8,673 nucleotides of DNA from Gaiellasilicea sp035556515 (GTDB lineage Bacteria; Actinomycetota; Thermoleophilia; Gaiellales; Gaiellaceae), in the NCBI GenBank assembly GCA_035556515.1, contig DATMEO010000055.1:1-8673 (forward strand), written 5' to 3'. The notes under the pieces were generated by a model. That model did not search any database. It saw only the letters and a program-made list of their open reading frames with translations, and was not told the DNA's origin. The position numbers were made by a program, and so were the translations under genes. Below, piece after piece: positions 1-5,021 of this stretch (within the stretch, counting starts at the first letter, position 1; every line of letters begins with the position of its first letter).

Positions 1-159
1 TTGCTTGCTCCGGTGACGGTTGGGCTGACCATTGCGACGCTCCGGAGATTGCCGACGTGGCGCGATCCGATCGTCATTCTCGGTGCGCTCATGAATGGCT
101 TTCTTGCACTCGGGTTTGCGATGACTCTCGCCATCGTTGCCCACGAAGCACTGAAGTAG
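1..159 (+). CDS. C-terminal fragment of a membrane protein
   Basis: An open frame enters from the left edge and ends at TAG 157-159, so only the last 52 residues are visible. The fragment has a hydrophobic stretch, a short polar loop with residues RRLPTWRD, and a second hydrophobic stretch running to a short HEALK tail, which fits one or two membrane helices at the end of an integral membrane protein. The family cannot be told from this piece. The next small membrane gene starts 11 bases downstream on the same strand, so the two are probably co-transcribed. Composition is less GC-rich than the genes further right. The true start lies outside the window. Confidence 0.6.
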   Translation: MLAPVTVGLTIATLRRLPTWRDPIVILGALMNGFLALGFAMTLAIVAHEALK

Positions 160-170
160 CGCGCGACCGC

Positions 171-428
171 ATGCCGTCCGTCCGCGTCGCTGTTGCCCTT
201 TTCCTAGTCGTCACCGCTGGCTTGGCGACGTTCTGGTGGCGGTACTACCTGTCCCTACTGGACTACTGCGAAGCTGAGAACCGCTACCTCGGTCGCAGCG
301 GGCTCGACTGTCTCGAGCCTCCGCACTGGTTTGCCGTCAACGGAATGCTGTTCGCTTCGACGATTGCCGAGATCGCCGTTGCGGTCGTCGTCGGCGCTGC
401 GTTCGTGCATCGGCGGAAGCGACCGTAG
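171..428 (+). CDS. Small two-helix membrane protein, function unknown
   Basis: This frame encodes 85 residues. Hydrophobic segments at about residues 4-23 and 58-79 flank a polar loop that carries two cysteines (C33 and C47) and aromatic and proline residues (EPPHW). The protein ends in a basic RRKRP tail. The positive tail and the paired cysteines suggest a hairpin membrane protein whose loop faces outward and might hold a disulfide; this is inference. The frame is open further upstream to 57, but that extension overlaps the preceding gene and is rich in Arg, His and Cys like a shadow frame, so ATG 171 was chosen. No good ribosome binding site is visible, and translation may be coupled to the gene ending at 159. 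Its 3' end lies opposite the non-homologous tail of the broken VOC gene. I do not recognise the family. Confidence 0.55.
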   Translation: MPSVRVAVALFLVVTAGLATFWWRYYLSLLDYCEAENRYLGRSGLDCLEPPHWFAVNGMLFASTIAEIAVAVVVGAAFVHRRKRP

Positions 429-633
429 GAGCTTCTGCGATCCCGTTCTCGTTCGGGACGAATTGCTCGTCCTGCGCATCCGGCATCCAGAAAGAGAGAG
501 TGACGTTCCTCGTTTCGATCTCGAGAGCCGTGTACTCGCTGGCAGGCAGTCCGAGAACCTCGCGGTACCAGGCGAGAGCGCGAACAGCGCCGCGTGTAGG
601 CACGGAGACAAAGTCGACGCCCTCGACCTGCAC
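337..633 (-). pseudogene. Truncated VOC (glyoxalase/bleomycin-resistance fold) gene
   Basis: From a GTG at 633, the first 66 or so residues read as the N-terminal module of a VOC-superfamily protein: a VDFVSVP first strand, a helix ending in WYREVLGL, and the strand motif RNVTLSFWMP. They align with the intact VOC gene just upstream (VDYIRVP, FYGEVLGL, GNVTLAVMTP). After residue 66 (about position 436) the similarity stops, and the frame runs on through about 32 Arg/Ser/Gln-rich residues to a stop at 337. That stretch is the complement of the small membrane gene. The second half of the VOC fold is therefore missing, and neither of the other two minus-strand frames restores it. A clean Shine-Dalgarno site fixes the start. 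The gene lies 17 bases behind the intact VOC gene and was probably its operon partner before truncation. It could still make a 98-residue protein, but a functional fold is doubtful. Confidence 0.6.
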
Positions 634-640
634 GCTCAGT

Positions 641-646
641 CTCCTC
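641..646 (-). promoter_or_regulatory. Ribosome binding site of the truncated VOC gene
   Basis: On the minus strand GAGGAG is followed by seven bases and then GTG at 633. This sets the start of the truncated VOC gene downstream of the intact gene's stop and shows the broken gene once had its own translation signal. Confidence 0.6.
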
Positions 647-650
647 GCAT

Positions 651-1031
651 TCAGCGCGGCCCGTGGGGGGCGTAGCGGTGGTGGAGGAGGATGGGGTTGC
701 CGGCCGGATCGTGCAGCCCGGCCCCATGGCAGACGCCCGAGTCCCACATCTCGTTGACCTGCACGCCGGCCGCCTCCAGCTTCGCCTTCGCCTCGGCGAC
801 GTCGGGGACGCGCAGCGCAATCGTTCCGGGCGGCAACGGTGTGAACTCGTACTCGTGCGTATGCGGCGTCATCACTGCCAGCGTCACGTTGCCGGCCTCG
901 TACTCGACCCAGTCCTCGGCCGGCGAGTTCGGGTTCCGCGTGAGTCCCAGCACCTCGCCGTAGAAGTGGTTCGCCTTGTCGATGTCCGTCACCGGAACGC
1001 GGATGTAGTCAACTCGCTGCACGTCAATCAC
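651..1031 (-). CDS. VOC-superfamily protein (glyoxalase/dioxygenase fold)
   Basis: This gene encodes 126 residues, the usual size for a one-domain VOC protein with two beta-alpha-beta-beta-beta modules. Module one covers about residues 5-51 (VDYIRVPVTD, FYGEVLGL, GNVTLAVM) and module two about 70-118 (IALRVPDV, AKLEAAGV, then HDPAGNPILLHH). Family members are cytoplasmic and usually act as metal-dependent lyases, isomerases or dioxygenases, or bind small toxic molecules; the substrate here cannot be read from sequence. An in-frame GTG also exists at 1064, but AGGAGGT at 1047-1041 sits nine bases before GTG 1031, so the shorter start is preferred. A truncated paralogue follows 17 bases downstream. 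The gene is divergent from an MDR oxidoreductase across a 148-bp spacer, which hints at shared control. Confidence 0.9.
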   Translation of the reverse strand: MIDVQRVDYIRVPVTDIDKANHFYGEVLGLTRNPNSPAEDWVEYEAGNVTLAVMTPHTHEYEFTPLPPGTIALRVPDVAEAKAKLEAAGVQVNEMWDSGVCHGAGLHDPAGNPILLHHRYAPHGPR

Positions 1032-1040
1032 GGGATGCGT

Positions 1041-1047
1041 ACCTCCT
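1041..1047 (-). promoter_or_regulatory. Ribosome binding site of the intact VOC gene
   Basis: A near-perfect AGGAGGT on the minus strand lies nine bases upstream of GTG 1031. It decides between that start and the GTG at 1064, which would place the site inside the coding sequence. Confidence 0.7.
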
Positions 1048-1143
1048 CTGTCATGAATCAACACGCTCGACCGGCACAGGCACGGAGGAACGATAGGGCT
1101 TCGTCAGCTCAGCTCGAGCGTCGCGTGCCACGGCGGGTTTTGG

Positions 1144-1172
1144 TTGACAAGACCATAACCTCGACGTAGAGT
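1144..1172 (+). promoter_or_regulatory. Sigma-70-type promoter of the MDR oxidoreductase
   Basis: A perfect TTGACA (-35) at 1144-1149 is separated by exactly 17 bases from TAGAGT (-10, four of six consensus) at 1167-1172. Seven bases lie between the -10 and the ATG at 1180, so transcription should begin at or next to the A of the start codon and give a leaderless mRNA. The only purine-rich stretch (AAAGG at 1173-1177) ends two bases before ATG, too close to serve as a normal ribosome binding site, which supports the leaderless reading. Confidence 0.65.
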
Positions 1173-1179
1173 AAAGGTC

Positions 1180-2148
1180 ATGAAGACAAAAACTATGAGA
1201 GCGGTCGTGTACGACACCTATGGGCCCCCGGATGTGCTGCGGCTCGCGGAGGTCGAGAAGCCCGTCCCCGAGCAGGACGAGATTCTGGTCAAGGTTCACG
1301 CCACGACGGTCAACCGGACGGACGCCGGGTTTCGCAGCGCCGAATTCTTCATCAGCCGCTTCTTCACCGGCCTCCGCCGGCCGAAGCGCGCGATCCTCGG
1401 CATGGAGCTGGCCGGCGAGGTCGAGGCAGCCGGTGCCGCGGTCACCGAGTTCGCGGTCGGCGACGAGGTGTTCGGCGTCAAGGGCTTCGGCGCGCATGCG
1501 GAGTTCGTCTGCATTCGGGAAAGCGCCCCGCTGGCGCACAAGCCGGCCGGCCTGACGTTCGAAGAGGCTGCCGCGGTGTGCGACGGCGCGAGCCTCGCCC
1601 TGGCGTGCCTGAGGAAGGCAGGCCCGCTGAAAGGGAGGAACGTTCTCGTGTACGGCGCCTCGGGATCCGTCGGAACCGCCGCGGTGCAGCTGGCCAGGCA
1701 CTTCGAGGCCGACGTCGCCGCCGTCTGCAACACCAAGAACCTCGAGCTCGTGGCATCGCTCGGGGCCGGCAGGGTCGTCGACTACACGCAGGAAGACTTC
1801 ACCAAGAACGGCGAGACGTACGACGTCATCTTCGACGCGGTCGGCAAGCACTCGTTCAGGCGCTCGAGGCGCTCGCTGAAGCGCGGCGGCACCTTCGTCG
1901 CGACCGACCCCGGCGTCATGTGGCACCTCCTGCTCCTGGCCTTGCTGACCAGATGGATCGGCGACAAGAAGGCGGCGATGGGGATCACCAAGTACTCGAA
2001 GCAGGACGTCCTCTTCCTCAAGCAGCTGATCGAGGCAGGCGAGTATCGGCCCGTGATCGATCGCACCTACCCGCTCGAGGACGTGGTCGAGGCGACACGG
2101 TACGTCGAGACCGGGCAGAAGACGGGCAACGTCGTTCTCACGGTCTAG
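1180..2148 (+). CDS. Zinc-free MDR oxidoreductase, quinone-reductase-like
   Basis: This is a full-length 322-residue member of the medium-chain dehydrogenase/reductase superfamily, close to quinone oxidoreductase and crotonyl reductase-like enzymes. An N-terminal GroES-like domain spans about residues 6-125. The nucleotide-binding Rossmann domain follows, with its glycine-rich loop in VYGASGSVGTAAVQ (157-170), and a C-terminal part returns to the GroES-like fold, ending in GNVVLTV. At the usual catalytic zinc site the sequence reads TTVNRTDAG, with no zinc-ligand cysteine, and the structural-zinc cysteine cluster is absent; this is typical of the zinc-independent branch. Such enzymes use NAD(P)H to reduce quinones or activated alkenes in the cytoplasm, but the substrate is unknown here. 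ATG 1180 matches a leaderless start below a strong promoter; ATG 1195 is a possible alternative. Its stop interlocks with that of the convergent pentapeptide gene. Confidence 0.92.
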   Translation: MKTKTMRAVVYDTYGPPDVLRLAEVEKPVPEQDEILVKVHATTVNRTDAGFRSAEFFISRFFTGLRRPKRAILGMELAGEVEAAGAAVTEFAVGDEVFGVKGFGAHAEFVCIRESAPLAHKPAGLTFEEAAAVCDGASLALACLRKAGPLKGRNVLVYGASGSVGTAAVQLARHFEADVAAVCNTKNLELVASLGAGRVVDYTQEDFTKNGETYDVIFDAVGKHSFRRSRRSLKRGGTFVATDPGVMWHLLLLALLTRWIGDKKAAMGITKYSKQDVLFLKQLIEAGEYRPVIDRTYPLEDVVEATRYVETGQKTGNVVLTV

Positions 2149-2543
2149 TCGACGATCTCGATCCCGACTGCGAGGGCGAACAGCGGTGCGTTCTCGAGCA
2201 CGTCGTTCCAGGGCATCCGCGCGCCGCGCAGGGCCTCGACGCCTCGGAGGCCGCGGAGGTCGCAGCCCCGTAGCTCGACCCGCTTCAGCGCCGCAGCCGA
2301 GAACGTCGCCTCCTGGAGCTGGCAGCGCTCGAACAGGACGTCCTTCAGCGACGCCTCCTCGAAGTCGCATTCGGTCATGCGGCAATCGCGGAAGACGACG
2401 CGTTCGAGCTTCGCGAAACGAAGGTTGACGAGGTCGAGACGGCAGTCGTCGAACGTGACGTCGCTGACGTTCGCCTCGGCGAGCTCGGCGCCCGTCAGGC
2501 GGCACGTGCGCAGCTCGGCCCGGCGGGCCTCGAGACCGCGCAC
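2145..2543 (-). CDS. Pentapeptide-repeat protein
   Basis: Residues 9-98 are a nearly unbroken series of five-residue repeats with Leu, Phe, Met or Val at the centre (CRLTG, AELAE, ANVSD, VTFDD and so on), the signature of a right-handed quadrilateral beta-helix. A C-terminal segment from about residue 99 (GLRGVEALRGA, MPWNDVL, then a hydrophobic end) probably caps the helix. Cysteines fall every 20 residues, one per helical turn. Function is unknown. Some pentapeptide proteins bind DNA gyrase as DNA mimics, but nothing here shows that role. The start is uncertain: GTG 2543 has no ribosome binding site, and coding-like repeats continue upstream in frame (LLDVTVAGVDWANSRP) to about 2651 without ATG, GTG, TTG or CTG. 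It follows the DUF1905 gene on the same strand. Its stop overlaps the convergent oxidoreductase stop. Confidence 0.8.
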   Translation of the reverse strand: MRGLEARRAELRTCRLTGAELAEANVSDVTFDDCRLDLVNLRFAKLERVVFRDCRMTECDFEEASLKDVLFERCQLQEATFSAAALKRVELRGCDLRGLRGVEALRGARMPWNDVLENAPLFALAVGIEIVD

Positions 2544-2658
2544 CGGCCGGCTGTTCGCCCAGTCGACTCCTGCGACCGTGACGTCGAGGAGCTCGCCGAG
2601 GTCGGTCGGAGCTTCGCCCTCGTCCTCGGGTTGAGGTGGGTACGGCGCGACCGGTGGC

Positions 2659-2937
2659 TTAGTGGTCGAGGCGCTCCTCCAGTTCGATCGTCGCCGTGTC
2701 GCCGGCTTCCTTGCCGATCGCCCGGCGGATGTCGGCCATGACCGGCAGCTTATGGGTGCCGTCGCCCATCGCCATGAAGGAGCTCCGGAACGGATGCCCG
2801 TCGATCGTTCCTCGCACCTTCACGAGCCCGCGGGTGCTGAAGAACTCGACCGATTCGGGCCAGACGACATACGTCCAGCCGCCCTTGGCCGGGCTCTTCT
2901 GCAGGACGGCCGTGAATCGCTCGTCCAGTGTCGTCAT
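2659..2937 (-). CDS. DUF1905 domain protein
   Basis: This gene encodes 92 residues covering almost the whole of a DUF1905 domain. The recognisable features are FTAVLQ near the start, the KGGWTYVVWPE strand, a VKVRGTIDGHPFRSSF segment, then THKLPVMADIRRAIGKEAGD and a final TIELEE strand. The domain is small, soluble and beta-rich, and its biochemical role is not established. In other bacteria it occurs alone or fused to a bacteriocin-protection (YdeI/OmpD-associated) domain, which is absent here. ATG 2937 was chosen over ATG 2952 because GGAGG at 2949-2945 lies seven bases upstream. A downstream pentapeptide gene may share the transcript. A palindrome and a TTGACA box lie just upstream in the spacer shared with the divergent methyltransferase. 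Confidence 0.85.
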   Translation of the reverse strand: MTTLDERFTAVLQKSPAKGGWTYVVWPESVEFFSTRGLVKVRGTIDGHPFRSSFMAMGDGTHKLPVMADIRRAIGKEAGDTATIELEERLDH

Positions 2938-2944
2938 GGTTGCG

Positions 2945-2949
2945 CCTCC
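2945..2949 (-). promoter_or_regulatory. Ribosome binding site of the DUF1905 gene
   Basis: GGAGG on the minus strand with a seven-base spacer to ATG 2937 selects that codon over the in-frame ATG at 2952. Confidence 0.6.
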
Positions 2950-2957
2950 CATGTCGT

Positions 2958-2972
2958 CCGCCCGTCGGGCGG
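2958..2972. repeat. 15-bp perfect palindrome, possible operator
   Basis: CCGCCCG and CGGGCGG flank a single central T in the spacer between the DUF1905 gene and the divergent methyltransferase. It abuts a minus-strand TTGACA (2978-2973) and would occupy most of the 17-base spacer of a promoter using that box, though the matching -10 (GACATG) is poor. Geometry suggests a repressor site, but GC-only palindromes arise easily in this composition. Confidence 0.35.
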
Positions 2973-3032
2973 TGTCAACTCAGACTGTCCGCGCCCGCGA
3001 AAGTCATCGCAGGGCCTCACCGCAGAGCATGA

Positions 3033-4073
3033 TTGGGGCGCCGAGTTGAAGACCAGACCCGAGACACGCTCCGCGACGAGCCGCGCATAGTGGCCGGCAT
3101 CTGGCCGGCCGGGTTCGGCCGCATCCCCGACGACGACTGGGTCGGGCAGCCGCCGGAGACGCTCGCGCTCACCTACGACACCGTCCAGGACCACGGCTGG
3201 TACCGGAACCTCGACCCGACGATCGAGCGCCTGACGGTGAAGCTCCGTCGGGGCGACATCCTGCTGGACTACTCCGGCGGCACCGGCATCCTCGCCGAGC
3301 GGCTGCTGCACGTGCTCGATCTCGAGATCGGGATTCTGATCGTCGACGCCTCGCCCAAATTCCTCCGAGTCGCACTCGACAAGCTGGGCGGCGACGAGCG
3401 GGTCGCGTTCCGGCTGATCCGCTACCTGAAGGACGAGCGGCGGCTCCAGACGCTGCAGGAGGTGATCGAGGAGCCGCTGCTCGAGCGCGGCGTCGACGCC
3501 GTCTCCTCTACGAACGCAATCCACCTCTACTACGACCTCGAGGACACGCTCCGCTCCTGGCGCGCGCTGCTTCGTCGCGGTGGCAGCGCGTTCGTCCAGT
3601 CCGGGAACATCGGCGTGCCCGAGCTGCGGCAGGGGAGCTGGATCATCGACGAGACGGTCGAGGCGATCAGTGCGGCCGCAGAGGAGCTCGTGCGGACGGA
3701 CGATCGCTACGCGGCCTACCGGAGCGGGCTCGACGACGCTCGCCGGGCCGCGTACGACGAGCTTCGACACAAGTTCTTCCTCCCGGTCCGGCCGCTTGCG
3801 CATTACGTCGACGCGCTCGAGGCAGCCGGCTTCCGCGTCGACCGCGTCGAGCACCGCACGATCGCGGCCGACACCGCCGAGTGGACGGCGTTCCTCAGCG
3901 CCTACCACGAGGGCGTGCTCGGCTGGGTCGGCGGCTCAGAGCGAATCGAAGGCGAGCCGCCGGCCGCAGAAGCCGTCGCCGACCGGCTGCGCCTGCTCGA
4001 CGAGAGCGTCGAGCGCGTCTTCGGCGGCGGCTCCTTCGACGCCGTCTGGACCTACATCGAGGCATCGAGCTAA
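3033..4073 (+). CDS. Class I SAM-dependent methyltransferase (346 aa)
   Basis: The protein has the Rossmann-like methyltransferase core. The SAM-binding glycine motif is DYSGGTGILAE at residues 79-89, an acidic residue ends the second strand at IVDAS (D105), motif IV is DAVSSTNAIHLYYD (155-168), and LRSWRALLRRGGSAFVQS follows. A long C-terminal region of about 150 residues, partly helical, follows the core and probably forms a substrate lid. An N-terminal segment with WPAGFGRIPDDDW and HGWYRNLDP precedes it. The substrate is not identifiable. The start is uncertain: TTG 3033 gives the longest frame but has no clear ribosome binding site, and GTG 3090 is a good alternative that begins just before WPAGFG. 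The gene is divergent from the DUF1905 gene, and its stop interlocks with that of a second, unrelated-looking methyltransferase. Confidence 0.85.
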   Translation: MGRRVEDQTRDTLRDEPRIVAGIWPAGFGRIPDDDWVGQPPETLALTYDTVQDHGWYRNLDPTIERLTVKLRRGDILLDYSGGTGILAERLLHVLDLEIGILIVDASPKFLRVALDKLGGDERVAFRLIRYLKDERRLQTLQEVIEEPLLERGVDAVSSTNAIHLYYDLEDTLRSWRALLRRGGSAFVQSGNIGVPELRQGSWIIDETVEAISAAAEELVRTDDRYAAYRSGLDDARRAAYDELRHKFFLPVRPLAHYVDALEAAGFRVDRVEHRTIAADTAEWTAFLSAYHEGVLGWVGGSERIEGEPPAAEAVADRLRLLDESVERVFGGGSFDAVWTYIEASS

Positions 4074-4867
4074 CGCTTCGTCGCCACGACCAGGAGGTAC
4101 TCGTAGTGGTACTCGGACGGGCCCTCCGGCTTGCCGCGGTTCTGCCTCGTCGCGAACGCGAGGAAGTCGCGGTCGACGTCCTCGGCGCGACCGGAGCCGT
4201 ACGCGGCGACAGCCGGCCCGAACGTGTCGCGGTAGAAGTCGCAGTACTCCCGCGGCCCGCCTGCGCTGCGCTCGACCAGCCACCTCCGCTCGGCGTTCAG
4301 CGTCGCGACGCCGTCGCCGAAGAGCCCGCGGACGTGCGCCTCGTCGCCCCAGAGCACGGGCGGCAGCGCCCCAGCGGGCGGCGCCGGAAGGTACGGCGCG
4401 AAGACCCCGAAGAACTCGCCGACGCCGCCCTCCGGGGTGAAGCTGGCGAGACCGATCGTGCCGCCAGGACGGCACACCCGCAGCAGCTCGTCGGCAACCG
4501 CTTGGTGGTCGGGGGCGAACATGGCGCCGAACGAGGACGTGACCGCGTCGAACTCAGCGTCCGCGAACGGCAGCGCCTGCGCGTCGGCCACGACCCAGTC
4601 CAGCGCGACGTTCTGCTCGCGCGCCTCGCGCTCGCCCGCGGCGAGACTCTCCGGCGTCAGGTCGGAGGCGACGACGTCCGCGCCGGCAGCAGCTGCGCGG
4701 ATCGCGACGTTGCCGGTTCCGGCCGCGACGTCGAGCACGCGCTTCCCCGGCCCGATTCCACACGCGGTCACGAGCTCCGGGCCGACGCTCCACACCATCT
4801 CCTTTGCGAACCGGTGGTAGTCGCCGAGCGCCCAGACCGTGCTCGGTGCGGTCGCCTGAGTTGCCAT
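4070..4867 (-). CDS. UbiE-like class I SAM-dependent methyltransferase (265 aa)
   Basis: Residues 44-54 (VLDVAAGTGNV) are the SAM-binding motif I, followed by an acidic strand end at VVASDLTPE, the DWVVADAQALPF motif III region and DAVTSSFGAMF (motif IV); RVCRPGGTIGL is the usual post-core strand. This pattern matches the UbiE/COQ5-like methyltransferase group, whose members methylate quinones and many small metabolites in the cytoplasm; the substrate here is unknown. The N-terminal WALGDYHRFAKEM helix is typical of the group. ATG 4867 is favoured by GGAGG at 4876-4872, although the four-base spacer is short. An in-frame ATG at 4939, seven bases after TAGCGT, could be a leaderless start adding 24 residues. 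The 154 bases separating it from the LuxR-type gene upstream suggest its own promoter. Confidence 0.9.
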   Translation of the reverse strand: MATQATAPSTVWALGDYHRFAKEMVWSVGPELVTACGIGPGKRVLDVAAGTGNVAIRAAAAGADVVASDLTPESLAAGEREAREQNVALDWVVADAQALPFADAEFDAVTSSFGAMFAPDHQAVADELLRVCRPGGTIGLASFTPEGGVGEFFGVFAPYLPAPPAGALPPVLWGDEAHVRGLFGDGVATLNAERRWLVERSAGGPREYCDFYRDTFGPAVAAYGSGRAEDVDRDFLAFATRQNRGKPEGPSEYHYEYLLVVATKR

Positions 4868-5021
4868 CGTTCCTCCGATCTCCGCGATTCGAGCGACGGC
4901 GGCGGCCTCGGCAATGAGTCTCGCGGCGCTTCGCTCCATGCACCCGACGCTAGTGCGGCACGAGCCGGAGCTCTTCGCCAGAACCGGCCATCTTTCGGGG
5001 CGTTGGGATGGCCCGGACCGG

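Noticed and set aside
57..170. Upstream extension of the small membrane protein to position 57
   Set aside because: It overlaps the preceding gene in another frame and encodes Arg/His/Cys-rich sequence unlike a membrane protein N-terminus.
1151..1179. Imperfect inverted repeat GACC...GGTC over the oxidoreductase promoter, possible MerR-type operator
   Set aside because: Only about seven of eleven arm positions match, the promoter spacer is 17 and not the 19-20 bases typical of MerR targets, and no MerR gene is nearby.
1051..2505. 484-codon minus-strand frame opposite the oxidoreductase
   Set aside because: Low-complexity Arg/Asp/Leu shadow of a well-conserved MDR enzyme, overlapping also the pentapeptide gene in another frame.
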